Position numbers and translations under genes: made by a program. The notes beneath the pieces are model-generated. The model saw only the letters and a list, made by a program, of their open reading frames with translations, ran no database searches and was not told the origin of the DNA. Below are positions 17,860 to 27,035 of a DNA stretch of 64,000 nt, piece by piece (positions within the stretch are counted from its first letter, which is position 1; every line of letters begins with the position of its first letter). This stretch comes from Catenovulum adriaticum (GTDB taxonomy: Bacteria > Pseudomonadota > Gammaproteobacteria > Enterobacterales > Alteromonadaceae): the NCBI RefSeq assembly GCF_026725475.1, contig NZ_CP109965.1, forward strand, positions 930,001-994,000, in the 5' to 3' direction.

Positions 17860-18672
17860 ATGAAACTCATTCAGGTTAACTCCAACCATCATCAAATCAG
17901 TGCTTTGAACAGAGCTTTTCAATTTGGTGATGGTCATTTCACTACCTTATTAATTAAAAACCAGCAAATCCAGCTATGGGCTTATCATAAAGCCAGGCTT
18001 AAACAAGCCAATACACGCTTATTTTTTCCCAGATTTGGTTTCAAACAACTAGAGCAGCAGCTATCTATTATTGCAAATAATAAAACGACCCCTCAAATTG
18101 TAAAAATTTTAGTGAGTCGTGGACAAAGTCAGCGTGGTTATGCAATACCAAATGATATTGAAGCAGAGGTTTTTTTATATTGCTCTGATTACCATAGCAC
18201 GCATTTTAAATATCCATCAGGGATAGATCTTGCGGTATTAAAAACACAAACGGCTCAACAAGCCGATTTAGCTGGGCTTAAGCATTGTAATAGGTTAGAG
18301 CAGGTTTTAATTAAACGTGAGTTAAGTCAACTAATGCAAACCGATGGTTTGGTTTTAGACAGACAACAGCATATTATAGAAACCAGTTTAGCCAACATTT
18401 TTTTATATATTAATCACCAATGGTGTACACCTTCACTTGAATTATCTGGAGTCGAAGGCGTTATGCGGGCTTATGTTTTAGATTGGTTTAAACAGCAAAA
18501 TGTAAATTGCCAAATTAGACCTATTGCTGTTAACGAGTTGGCGCAAACTCAAGCAGGGTTTATTACGAATGCATTATTGGGTTGTACCCCGATTGCACAA
18601 ATAGCAAATCAAGAATTTGATTTGACCCTATCACAACAATTTGTAGAGCCGGTTAATGAAACTATCTTTTAA
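17860..18672 (+). CDS. pabC: Aminodeoxychorismate lyase
   Basis: This PLP enzyme makes 4-aminobenzoate for folate from aminodeoxychorismate. The 270 residues show the fold-type IV pattern NRAFQFGDGHFTTLL, the PLP lysine in AGLKHCNRLEQVL and the ETSLANIFL segment. Its place between fabF and mltG is conserved in gammaproteobacteria. Its 3' end overlaps mltG by 17 bp. Confidence 0.93.
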   Translation: MKLIQVNSNHHQISALNRAFQFGDGHFTTLLIKNQQIQLWAYHKARLKQANTRLFFPRFGFKQLEQQLSIIANNKTTPQIVKILVSRGQSQRGYAIPNDIEAEVFLYCSDYHSTHFKYPSGIDLAVLKTQTAQQADLAGLKHCNRLEQVLIKRELSQLMQTDGLVLDRQQHIIETSLANIFLYINHQWCTPSLELSGVEGVMRAYVLDWFKQQNVNCQIRPIAVNELAQTQAGFITNALLGCTPIAQIANQEFDLTLSQQFVEPVNETIF

Positions 18673-19663
18673 ATTTTTGATCAGTCTGATTGCGGCTGTA
18701 TTTTTGACAAGCTCACTACTCATTGCATTTGTCTGGAAAGTTAATCAGGATTTATCTCAAACACAAGAGATTTCATCGCAACTCATTACGATCAAACAAG
18801 GTGAATCTTTATATTCATTGCTTGATGAGTTAGCACAAAAAAAAATCATTACGCCAGTTTGGCAAGTTAAATTATTAAGTAAATTAAACCCAGAGCTCAC
18901 GCATATCAGAGCAGGCACTTTTTTACTGGAAGGTCAGTTATCTAGCCTTGATGTCATTCGAATATTCACTCAAGGTCAGCCACATCAATTTAAAATGACT
19001 TTCCCTGAAGGGATTAGTTTTAGCCAATGGCAAGAAAAATTAACACAGCATCAATGGCTTAAGCAGACTGATTATGCAGATAAATTAAGTCAGTTGATTG
19101 CTCCATACCAGCATGCCGAAGGTTTATTATTTCCAGATACTTATTATTTTACCGCTAATAGTGATGACTTTTCATTAATTGAAGCTGCATTTGAGCGAAT
19201 GCAACAAACCCGTCAACAATTAGCTTCGGCTTTAAGTGATGAGCAATGGTATAAAACTTTAATTCTGGCATCTATAGTTGAAAAAGAAACCGCACTTGTT
19301 GAAGAAATGCCAAAAGTGGCGTCAGTATTTTATAACCGACTCAATAAAAATATGCGTTTGCAAACGGATCCTACTGTAATTTATGGCTTAGGGACTCGTT
19401 ATCAGGGAGATATAAAACGCGTACACCTAAAAGAAAAAAATCCGTATAATACTTATCATATAAAAGGTTTAACGCCCACACCTATTGCGATGCCGGGTTT
19501 AAATGCAATTAAAGCTGTGATTGATCCGGCTGATACGGATTATTATTATTTTGTGGCAGATGGTAAAGGTGGGCATGTATTTACTACAAATTTAAAAGCA
19601 CACAATCAAGCTGTAAAGCGCTATTTGAGCTTAACTAAACCATCAGTTAATTCCAAAAATTAA
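18656..19663 (+). CDS. mltG: Endolytic murein transglycosylase
   Basis: MltG cuts nascent glycan strands in the periplasm and is thought to set peptidoglycan chain length. The 335-residue protein has one N-terminal membrane segment (about residues 7-26), a LysM-like region (ITIKQGESLYSLLDELAQK) and the YceG catalytic domain with the SIVEKET motif (residues 206-212) that bears the catalytic Glu, then RLQTDPTVIYGLG. It overlaps pabC by 17 bp. A run of nine A residues occurs at 18837-18845 within the coding sequence. Confidence 0.95.
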   Translation: MKLSFKFLISLIAAVFLTSSLLIAFVWKVNQDLSQTQEISSQLITIKQGESLYSLLDELAQKKIITPVWQVKLLSKLNPELTHIRAGTFLLEGQLSSLDVIRIFTQGQPHQFKMTFPEGISFSQWQEKLTQHQWLKQTDYADKLSQLIAPYQHAEGLLFPDTYYFTANSDDFSLIEAAFERMQQTRQQLASALSDEQWYKTLILASIVEKETALVEEMPKVASVFYNRLNKNMRLQTDPTVIYGLGTRYQGDIKRVHLKEKNPYNTYHIKGLTPTPIAMPGLNAIKAVIDPADTDYYYFVADGKGGHVFTTNLKAHNQAVKRYLSLTKPSVNSKN

Positions 19664-19679
19664 AATGAATAGAGAAAAA

Positions 19680-20309
19680 ATGCAAACAGCACCCTTTATC
19701 GTAATTGAAGGCTTAGAAGGCGCAGGTAAAACAACCGCTTTAGGTCATGTTATTGACTGGTTAACTGAGCGAGATATTGAGTTTATTCAAACTCGAGAGC
19801 CGGGTGGAACACCTATGGCCGAGCAGTTACGTGAACTAGTAAAAGCCATTCGTGATAATGAAAAAGTGACGGCTGAAGCTGAACTATTAATTATGTATGC
19901 TAGCCGAATACAGCTTATTGAGAATGTTATTAAGCCTGCCCAAGCCCAAGGCAAGTGGGTGGTGGGTGATCGACATGATTTATCTTCTCGGGCGTATCAA
20001 GGGGGTGGTCGCGGTATTTCTGATACGTTAATAGAGCCTATTCGCCAAGCAGTATTAAAAGGATTTGAGCCTGATTTAACGCTATACTTAGATATTCGCC
20101 CAGAAATTGGCTTAGCGCGAGCTCGCAAAAGAGGTGAATTAGACCGAATCGAATTAGAACAAATGGATTTTTTTAATCAGACTCGAGATAAATATTTATC
20201 GATTGCGCAAACCGAAGATAAAATAGAAACTGTTGATGCAGAGCAAAAACCAGCTCAAGTGGGCCAGCAAATTAAAACCATTTTATCTAACTATTTTGAC
20301 AAGGGATGA
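19680..20309 (+). CDS. tmk: Thymidylate kinase
   Basis: Tmk phosphorylates dTMP to dTDP. The P-loop is EGLEGAGKTT, with the DR(H) motif GDRHDLSSRAYQG and the lid region. ATG 19680 is preferred because GAGA stands five bases upstream and the N-terminus MQTAPFIVIEG matches the family. ATG 19665 would add five residues. The stop overlaps the holB start by four bases (ATGA). Confidence 0.95.
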   Translation: MQTAPFIVIEGLEGAGKTTALGHVIDWLTERDIEFIQTREPGGTPMAEQLRELVKAIRDNEKVTAEAELLIMYASRIQLIENVIKPAQAQGKWVVGDRHDLSSRAYQGGGRGISDTLIEPIRQAVLKGFEPDLTLYLDIRPEIGLARARKRGELDRIELEQMDFFNQTRDKYLSIAQTEDKIETVDAEQKPAQVGQQIKTILSNYFDKG

Positions 20310-21247
20310 CAGTGAAATATCCTTGGTTAACCGGATTACATACACAGCTCAGCCAGCAATATCAAACTAATCAGTTACACCATGCTTTATTGATTAATGC
20401 TGCCGTTGGTGTGGGAAAGCGTCAATTTGCGATGGATTTCGCTGCAGGCTTATTATGTGATAAAAAAACGGGTCAAGCATGCGGGCAGTGTAAATCTTGT
20501 TTACTACTTGAAACTCAGGCTCATCCTGACTTTTTTATTGCAGAAGATCCAGCCGCTAAAAGCATTGGTGTGGATTTAATTCGTCAGGTGGTGAGCCGAG
20601 CACAGCAAAAATCTCAACAGGGTGGTGCGTTAGTATTTTACATTCCTGATTGCGATAAAATGACCGAAGCATCGGCAAACGCCTTGTTAAAAACTTTAGA
20701 AGAACCCGGTCAAGACAAATACTTAATTTTGACGACCGCATCTATCAACCGCTTATTGCCGACCATTTTAAGTCGGTGCCAACAATATGTACTTCGGCCA
20801 CCTCAATTATCAGAATTAACTAGTTGGCTTGCTGAGCAACATGTAGACTTAGCCAGGTTTGAAACCATTTATCAGCAAATGAATGGCTCACCTTTAATTG
20901 CGCTTGATTATGCCAAATCAGATTATTTAGATAAGCAGAAAGCTTTTTTAGCTGACTTTAAACAATTAATTACCGGTCAAATTTCGGCTTTTCAGTTTAG
21001 CCAAGTTTTTGATGAAAAGGCGTATAATCAACAGCTCGATTGGTTAAATCAAGCCATTTCAAAATGGTTAGCTGCAAAATTACAATCTAATTCAAGCGAT
21101 CCAAAACAAGCTGTGAAACGGCTGCTAATTAGCGATTTGAATCTTCAACTCGCGCATGCCAGAGCGCAAATGCTACAATCGGGTATGAATAAAAAAACTA
21201 TTTTTCAACGTTTATGTTTTAACTTAGTCGACGGATTAAAATATTAA
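20306..21247 (+). CDS. holB: DNA polymerase III subunit delta'
   Basis: This clamp-loader subunit has 313 residues: an AAA+ core with a degenerate P-loop (AAVGVGKRQFA) and a four-cysteine zinc module (CDKKTGQACGQCKSC), followed by ANALLKTLEEPG and the SRC motif (LSRCQQY) that supplies the arginine finger to a neighbouring subunit. It is translationally coupled to tmk. DnaX, its clamp-loader partner, is encoded at 59.5 kb in this window. Confidence 0.95.
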   Translation: MTVKYPWLTGLHTQLSQQYQTNQLHHALLINAAVGVGKRQFAMDFAAGLLCDKKTGQACGQCKSCLLLETQAHPDFFIAEDPAAKSIGVDLIRQVVSRAQQKSQQGGALVFYIPDCDKMTEASANALLKTLEEPGQDKYLILTTASINRLLPTILSRCQQYVLRPPQLSELTSWLAEQHVDLARFETIYQQMNGSPLIALDYAKSDYLDKQKAFLADFKQLITGQISAFQFSQVFDEKAYNQQLDWLNQAISKWLAAKLQSNSSDPKQAVKRLLISDLNLQLAHARAQMLQSGMNKKTIFQRLCFNLVDGLKY

Positions 21248-21270
21248 TACAAAGGTACTAGAGGCAAACA

Positions 21271-21597
21271 ATGGAAGAGTTAACCGTTGAATTTAACAAC
21301 GTTCATGTATTGTACAAATGTTATATGTCGTTTTTAAAAGAGGGAGGCTTGTTTGTGGTGACTAACCGACAATATGATTTAGGCCATTCATTAGCCATTA
21401 ATGTATTATTACCAGAAGAAGAATCTCATTTTGTGGTGACTGGGAAAGTCGCTTGGTTGAATCCGTCAGCATCACACAGTAATGCACCTCAAGGGATTGG
21501 CATTGCATTTATTGATGATAAATATAATTTAAAACAACGAATAGAAACCCATTTAGGTCCTTTATTGGGCTCAAATGAAGCCACCTATACTTTATAA
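21271..21597 (+). CDS. pilZ: PilZ-domain protein of the type IV pilus PilZ type
   Basis: This 108-residue PilZ-fold protein sits between holB and tatD, exactly where pilZ is found in Pseudomonas and relatives, where it is needed for type IV pilus assembly. The segment GGLFVVTNRQYDLG and VTGKVAWLNP match this subgroup. I see no N-terminal RxxxR motif, so direct c-di-GMP binding is not expected. Pilus genes are not in the window. Confidence 0.88.
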   Translation: MEELTVEFNNVHVLYKCYMSFLKEGGLFVVTNRQYDLGHSLAINVLLPEEESHFVVTGKVAWLNPSASHSNAPQGIGIAFIDDKYNLKQRIETHLGPLLGSNEATYTL

Positions 21598-21619
21598 ATC
21601 AAATTTTCGGAGCATTATT

Positions 21620-22408
21620 TTGTTAGTTGATTCACATTGCCACCTAGATAGACTAAAACTTGAAGACTTGGGTGGCTCGTTAGATAAGGTGTTAACTCAG
21701 GCCAGAGCTAAAAATATTGAACACTTTTTATGTGTCTGTGTGACGTTAAATGATTTTGCTCAAATGGCACAAGCCGTTCAACCTTATTCAGATGTATCAA
21801 TTTCTTGTGGTGTTCACCCTCTATATAAAGAAGAAATGTTTGATAAAGCGGAATTATTAAATTTGGCAAGTCAGGATAAAGTGGTTGCCATAGGTGAAAC
21901 CGGACTGGATTATTTTTACAGTGAAGAAACGAAACCCTGGCAACAGCAAGCCTTTCGTCATCATTGCCAAGTCGCGGTAGAGTTAGACAAGCCTTTGATT
22001 ATCCATACCCGAAACGCGCGCCAAGATACCCTAGATATTTTAAAGCAAGAGCAAGCAGACAAGTGTGGTGGGGTATTGCATTGCTTTACTGAATCGTTAG
22101 CCATGGCTAAAGCGGCGATTGATTTAAATTTTTACATTTCGATTTCAGGTATTGTCACTTTTGGTAATGCCAGTGAATTAAGAGATGTGGTAAGAGCTTT
22201 GCCTCTTGAACGTTTATTAGTTGAAACCGATTCTCCTTGGCTTGCCCCCAAGCCTTATCGAGGAAAGCAAAATCAACCCGCTTATGTACATGAAGTTGCC
22301 CAATTTATTGCGGATTTAAAAGGTATAAGTTTGGCTGAACTGGCTGAAATTACGACTAATAATTTTTATAACTTATTTAAACAAATTAAACGGAATAAAG
22401 TAGCTTAA
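21620..22408 (+). CDS. ycfH: TatD-family metal-dependent deoxyribonuclease (YcfH)
   Basis: This TIM-barrel hydrolase of the TatD family shows the metal-binding VDSHCHLDRL start, the AIGETGLDY Glu, the IIHTRNA and LHCFTES His motifs and the ETDSPWLAP Asp. I choose TTG 21620 because GGAG at 21609-21612 stands 7 bases upstream and the product then starts MLVDSHCHLD, as in the family. A longer frame from 21575 overlaps pilZ and adds non-conserved residues. Likely roles are DNA quality control or D-aminoacyl-tRNA hydrolysis. Confidence 0.9.
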   Translation: MLVDSHCHLDRLKLEDLGGSLDKVLTQARAKNIEHFLCVCVTLNDFAQMAQAVQPYSDVSISCGVHPLYKEEMFDKAELLNLASQDKVVAIGETGLDYFYSEETKPWQQQAFRHHCQVAVELDKPLIIHTRNARQDTLDILKQEQADKCGGVLHCFTESLAMAKAAIDLNFYISISGIVTFGNASELRDVVRALPLERLLVETDSPWLAPKPYRGKQNQPAYVHEVAQFIADLKGISLAELAEITTNNFYNLFKQIKRNKVA

Positions 22409-22536
22409 ATAAGTTTTGTTGTGTTAACGCCCAAGTGTGTTGTACATTGTTAGCTTAGCGTTTGGCTTTAAGCTCAGGCGATTTTAAAACTTGAATTCAA
22501 GAAATCATATTTTGACGGCGAATAACTTATAAAATT

Positions 22537-24813
22537 ATGTCAGAAATAGAAATTAATACCGATGGCGTTGAACAACTCGCGCTGCGAAAATTTACAGAAG
22601 ATGCTTATCTAAACTACTCCATGTACGTGATTATGGATAGAGCATTACCTCATATCTCAGATGGCTTAAAGCCGGTACAGCGCAGAATTGTTTATGCCAT
22701 GTCAGAGCTGGGTTTATCAGCAGCGGCAAAATACAAAAAATCAGCTCGTACTGTGGGGGATGTTTTAGGTAAATTCCACCCACACGGTGATTCAGCTTGT
22801 TATGAAGCTATGGTGTTAATGGCTCAGCCTTTTTCGTATCGTTATCCTTTGGTGGATGGTCAAGGTAACTGGGGTGCCCCGGATGATCCTAAATCATTTG
22901 CCGCAATGCGTTATACCGAAGCTCGATTATCTAAGTTTTCTGAAGTTTTATTAACTGAGTTAGGCCAAGGCACGGTTGAGTGGGGGCCTAATTTTGATGG
23001 CACGCTTAAAGAGCCTGTTAATTTACCAGCCAGATTGCCTCATATTTTATTAAATGGGGTGACGGGTATAGCGGTTGGTATGGCAACGGATATTCCGCCT
23101 CATAATGTGCGCGAAGTCGCTGCAGCCGCGAAATATTTATTAGATCATCCAAATGCGGGTATTGAAAAGTTAATGTCTTTTGTGCCTGCGCCAGATTATC
23201 CAACCGAAGCAGAAATTATCACCCCTAGCGATGATATAAGAAAAATTTACCAAACGGGCCGCGGCTCTATTAAAATGCGTGCGGTTTATGAATACGAGCA
23301 TGGTGAAATTGTTATTAATGCACTACCACATCAAGCATCCAGTGGTAAAGTGCTAGAGCAAATTGCAGCACAAATGCAGGCTAAAAAGCTGCCTATGGTT
23401 GCTGATTTACGGGATGAGTCAGATCATGAAAATCCTGTTCGTTTAGTGGTTGTACCGCGTTCTAATCGGGTTGATCTAGATGTTTTAATGAATCACTTAT
23501 TTGCGACAACCGATTTAGAAAAAAGCTATCGTGTTAATTTAAATATGCTGGGGCTCAATGGGCGTCCACAAGTTAAAGGCTTAAGTACAATTTTAACTGA
23601 ATGGCTGCAATTTAGGTTAGAGACAGTCACTAAACGTTTGCAGTTTAGACTAGATAAAGTGTTAGCACGTTTACATATTTTAGAAGGTTTATTGGTTGCC
23701 TTTTTAAGTATTGATGAAGTGATTCATATTATTCGAACCGAAGATAAACCAAAACAAGTATTAATGGATCGTTTTGAGCTAAGCGATAAACAAGCAGAAG
23801 CTATTTTAGAATTAAAATTAAGACAGCTTGCTAAACTAGAAGAATTTAAAATTCGTGCCGAGCAAGATGAATTAGAGACCGAGCGCCAATGGTTAGAATC
23901 TATCCTTGGTTCTGAAATTGAACTCAAAAAATTAGTTAAAAAAGAATTAACGGAAGATGCGCAAAAATATGGTGATGACCGACGCTCACCTATTGTTGAA
24001 CGCAAAGATGCTAAAGCATTAAGTGAAAAAGATTTAGTACCGAGCGAAGCTGTTACATTGGTTATTTCAGATAAAGGTTGGGCAAGATGTGCCAAAGGCC
24101 ATGATGTGGAACCGAGTAGTTTAAATTATAAAGCTGGAGATACTTATTTATCATCAGCTAAAGGTCGCTCTAATCAAACGTCTGTTTTTATTGATTCCAG
24201 TGGTCGAGCATTTGCGACCGAAACTCATACATTACCGTCGGCTCGAAGTCAGGGTGAGCCGTTATCTGGTCGCTTTACCATTGCGGCAGGTGAAAAGGTT
24301 GAGCATGCTTTATTGAGTAACCCAGAGCAATCTTTGTTGTTGGGCTCGGATGCAGGTTATGGTTTTGTAACTCGTTATGCTGACCTTATTAGTAAAAATA
24401 AAAATGGTAAAGCTGTCCTAACCTTGCCTGCGAATGCAAAAGTACTGATGCCAGTTTATATTAAAAATCCTGATGAACAGCTGGTTGTGGTGATTTCAAA
24501 TGAAGGCCGTATGTTATTATTCCCATTGTCTGAATTGCCTTGTTTAAGTAAAGGTAAAGGCAATAAAATGATTAGTATTAGCAGTGAGCGCTCACGTAAT
24601 CGAGAAGAGTTTGTTCGCCATTTAACCGTGATTGGTGAAGATGAATCTCTCGTTTTAGTTGCAGGTAAACGTAAAATGACGCTAAAGCCGAGTGATTGGC
24701 AACATTATCAAGGTGAAAGAGGGCGTCGCGGCAATAAATTGCCAAGAGGATTACAACGGGTTGACGATGTTTTTGCTGAAAGTAATACAGCAACAGAATC
24801 AACTGAAGAATAA
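22537..24813 (+). CDS. parC: DNA topoisomerase IV subunit A
   Basis: This is the DNA-cutting subunit of topoisomerase IV, which decatenates daughter chromosomes. The 758 residues include the catalytic Tyr in AAMRYTEARLS and a C-terminal beta-propeller domain. The quinolone-resistance region reads HPHGDSACYEAM, with wild-type Ser and Glu at the two usual resistance positions. The partner parE is not in the window. A terminator follows, then plsC, the same gene pair as in E. coli. Confidence 0.96.
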   Translation: MSEIEINTDGVEQLALRKFTEDAYLNYSMYVIMDRALPHISDGLKPVQRRIVYAMSELGLSAAAKYKKSARTVGDVLGKFHPHGDSACYEAMVLMAQPFSYRYPLVDGQGNWGAPDDPKSFAAMRYTEARLSKFSEVLLTELGQGTVEWGPNFDGTLKEPVNLPARLPHILLNGVTGIAVGMATDIPPHNVREVAAAAKYLLDHPNAGIEKLMSFVPAPDYPTEAEIITPSDDIRKIYQTGRGSIKMRAVYEYEHGEIVINALPHQASSGKVLEQIAAQMQAKKLPMVADLRDESDHENPVRLVVVPRSNRVDLDVLMNHLFATTDLEKSYRVNLNMLGLNGRPQVKGLSTILTEWLQFRLETVTKRLQFRLDKVLARLHILEGLLVAFLSIDEVIHIIRTEDKPKQVLMDRFELSDKQAEAILELKLRQLAKLEEFKIRAEQDELETERQWLESILGSEIELKKLVKKELTEDAQKYGDDRRSPIVERKDAKALSEKDLVPSEAVTLVISDKGWARCAKGHDVEPSSLNYKAGDTYLSSAKGRSNQTSVFIDSSGRAFATETHTLPSARSQGEPLSGRFTIAAGEKVEHALLSNPEQSLLLGSDAGYGFVTRYADLISKNKNGKAVLTLPANAKVLMPVYIKNPDEQLVVVISNEGRMLLFPLSELPCLSKGKGNKMISISSERSRNREEFVRHLTVIGEDESLVLVAGKRKMTLKPSDWQHYQGERGRRGNKLPRGLQRVDDVFAESNTATESTEE

Positions 24814-24835
24814 AAAATTGTTTTATTGATGATAA

Positions 24836-24859
24836 AACCCAGTATTACTGGGTTTTTTT
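24836..24859 (+). terminator. Rho-independent terminator after parC
   Basis: An 8-bp stem AACCCAGT/ACTGGGTT with a 3-base loop runs into seven T residues. The first possible ATG of plsC (24860) lies directly at the end of the T run. Confidence 0.82.
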
Positions 24860-24892
24860 ATGTATCACTGTTATTCATTAGGATTTATTGTT

Positions 24893-25633
24893 TTGTTAGC
24901 CATTATTCGAGTTATTTTATTAGGTTTTTTTGTTATTTTTGCCAGTGTGTTGGGTATCTTGTTTTGCTTAATTAGGCCATTTCATGCCAATAATGTTTAT
25001 TGGTTGGGCCAGTTATTTTGCAAAGCTGCTTGGATTTTAGGATGTAAACTTATTATTCGTCATCATCCGGAAACGAAACAAAATATGCCAGCTGTGTTTA
25101 TAGCAAATCACCAAAATAGTTATGATATTTTTACCTTATGTGGTGGGGTGTTGCCGTATACGGTGACGATAGGTAAAAAAAGTTTGAAGTGGATACCTTT
25201 TTTTGGCCAGCTTTACTGGTTGAGCGGGAATATTTTAATTGACAGAGAAAATCGAAAAAAAGCAATTGCAGCATTAAAGCATTCAGCTACTGTTATTAAT
25301 AAACGTAAAACCTCTATTTGGATGTTTCCCGAAGGAACAAGGTCATATGGACGGGGCCTATTGCCTTTTAAACGGGGTGCATTTCAATTAGCATTAGCAG
25401 CCAAAGTCCCTATCGTACCAGTTTGTATGAGTAACACTCAGGGTCAAATTAAACTGAATCGCTGGTCAAATGGCGCTATCATTATTGAAGGCATGCAAGC
25501 CGTTCCATTATCAGATGAGCAGAAAAAAGATTTAAAACATACCTGCGAAAGCTTCCATAGCTTGATGCTAGATAAAATTAATCAACTTGATGCAGAAGTT
25601 GCACAGTTAAATCAATCTAAAGGGCTAAATTAA
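24893..25633 (+). CDS. plsC: 1-acyl-sn-glycerol-3-phosphate acyltransferase
   Basis: This inner-membrane acyltransferase makes phosphatidic acid. Motif I is NHQNSYD (the HxxxxD type), and FPEGTRS and the VPIVPVC motif follow. A hydrophobic N-terminal segment anchors it. I prefer TTG 24893 (246 residues, near the usual 245, AGGA nine bases upstream) over ATG 24860, which lies at the end of the parC terminator T run with no ribosome-binding site. The longer form would be 257 residues. Its stop overlaps the rraB start by one base. Confidence 0.88.
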   Translation: MLAIIRVILLGFFVIFASVLGILFCLIRPFHANNVYWLGQLFCKAAWILGCKLIIRHHPETKQNMPAVFIANHQNSYDIFTLCGGVLPYTVTIGKKSLKWIPFFGQLYWLSGNILIDRENRKKAIAALKHSATVINKRKTSIWMFPEGTRSYGRGLLPFKRGAFQLALAAKVPIVPVCMSNTQGQIKLNRWSNGAIIIEGMQAVPLSDEQKKDLKHTCESFHSLMLDKINQLDAEVAQLNQSKGLN

Positions 25634-25986
25634 TGGAATACCATGACGATCCACAAGCATTTAATGCTTGGGTTATTGAATCTTTATTAGAAGATGGTAG
25701 TGATCCTGATGCAGTTTATGAAATTGAGCATCATTTTTCATCTAACAATTTCGATATGCTTGAAAAGGCCGCAGTGGCTTTATTTAAGCTAAATTATGAG
25801 GTATCGGATGCAGAAGAGTTCGAAACAGATGATGGGATTGAAATACTCGCATTTGATGCCTTAGGTGAAGTTGAGTTGGATGTTGAAAAATTAAATCAGC
25901 AAACTGAACAAATGGAAAAAATTGCTCGCCAGTATAATGTTGAATATGACGGCTGGGGAACTGAATACATACCAATGCCGGATTAG
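25633..25986 (+). CDS. rraB: Regulator of ribonuclease E activity B
   Basis: RraB binds the C-terminal scaffold of RNase E and inhibits it. The 117 residues contain ESLLEDGSDPDAVYEIEHHF and the VEYDGWGTEY segment, both nearly the same as in E. coli RraB. The acidic tail of the E. coli protein is shorter here. It is coupled to plsC by a TAATG overlap, so its transcription probably depends on the plsC region. Confidence 0.93.
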   Translation: MEYHDDPQAFNAWVIESLLEDGSDPDAVYEIEHHFSSNNFDMLEKAAVALFKLNYEVSDAEEFETDDGIEILAFDALGEVELDVEKLNQQTEQMEKIARQYNVEYDGWGTEYIPMPD

Positions 25987-25996
25987 CATTACTTTG

Positions 25997-26024
25997 TTAA
26001 GGGTTGTTTATTGACAACCCTTAA
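25997..26024. terminator. Bidirectional terminator between rraB and the carbonic anhydrase gene
   Basis: A perfect inverted repeat TTAAGGGTTGT ... ACAACCCTTAA with a 6-base loop lies between the convergent stop codons. Confidence 0.75.
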
Positions 26025-26041
26025 ATTACTAGCGTGCAGGC

Positions 26042-26680
26042 TTATTGCGCTAGCCAAGCTTCGTACGCTTCTTCTATAGAAATAAATCCTTTTTTCTTAT
26101 CGCTATAAGCATTTACTGTGCCTTTTTTGATGTTGTAAACCCAGCCATGCAATTCCACTTTCCCAAGCGCAAGTTTAGTTGCAACAGAAGGATGTGTGCG
26201 CAAATGTTGAAGTTGCATGACGACGTTTTCTGCAATCACTTCATCTAGTTGCTCATGGCCTAAACAGCCATGTTTTGCTTTTACTATTTCGGCAGCCGAG
26301 CGGCAGTGACCAATCCATTCTTTTACATGCGGTAAATCTTTTAACGAATCTGGATTAATTGCACCTTTTAGCGCACCACAATCACTATGACCGCAAATTA
26401 TAATATGTTTAACGCCTAAAACAGCAACCGCAAATTCAATCGATGCTGTCATACCGCCAGTTTCGTTTGTATGAGGAGGAACAATATTACCTGCATTACG
26501 ACAGATAAATAAATCACCTGGGTTGGTGTCGGTTAGTAAATTAGGGTCGATTCGGGAATCGGAGCAGGTAATGAATAAAACATCAGGGTTTTGGCTATTC
26601 GCCAGATCTGAAAATAATTGTTTGCGTTCTTCAAAGCCATGCTCTTTAAATGCCATGACGCCTTTAAAAATATCTTTCAT
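26042..26680 (-). CDS. can: Beta-class carbonic anhydrase
   Basis: This zinc enzyme interconverts carbon dioxide and bicarbonate. The 212 residues carry the zinc and catalytic motifs CSDSRIDP (Cys and Asp-Arg dyad) and HSDCGALKG (His and Cys), with RNAGNIVPP between them. It is transcribed alone on the minus strand, facing rraB. Confidence 0.94.
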   Translation of the reverse strand: MKDIFKGVMAFKEHGFEERKQLFSDLANSQNPDVLFITCSDSRIDPNLLTDTNPGDLFICRNAGNIVPPHTNETGGMTASIEFAVAVLGVKHIIICGHSDCGALKGAINPDSLKDLPHVKEWIGHCRSAAEIVKAKHGCLGHEQLDEVIAENVVMQLQHLRTHPSVATKLALGKVELHGWVYNIKKGTVNAYSDKKKGFISIEEAYEAWLAQ

Positions 26681-26852
26681 ACAAATATCTCTTACGTGTT
26701 TTTAGGTAAGTGTATTTTAAAATATTTTTTTTCATGCGTCTTAAATTTTTTAATTTAGGCATGAAGTAATGCTAATTTAGTTTTAAAAACACTATTAAAA
26801 TCAATTAAATAATTATTTTTTATAAAAATATAAAAAAAATCACAAAAAACGC

Positions 26853-26879
26853 TAAAGTTTCTCAAGAAATCGCCGATAC
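26853..26879 (+). promoter_or_regulatory. Sigma-28 (FliA) promoter of the flagellin gene
   Basis: TAAAGTTT, 11 bases, then GCCGATAC: nearly the exact enterobacterial FliA consensus (TAAAGTTT-N11-GCCGATAA), 157 bp before the flagellin start. The leader between it and the gene ends in a strong AGGAGGT ribosome-binding site (27023-27029). Confidence 0.93.
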
Positions 26880-27035
26880 AGCTATACGAGGGGAAAATTA
26901 ATTTGATTAAGGTTGAGGGGCCGTTATCAAGTTGTTCCAAAAAGAAAGAGGCGACTCGTTCAGAGTTTAATTTATAGGCGAGCTGTTTTTGTTTAGGTTT
27001 GAGGGAACCTAAAGCAGTTCTCAGGAGGTATTATT

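Noticed and set aside
23724..24095. 123-codon minus-strand frame inside parC
   Set aside because: Shadow of the parC coding strand (Ser/Leu-rich, no ribosome-binding site).
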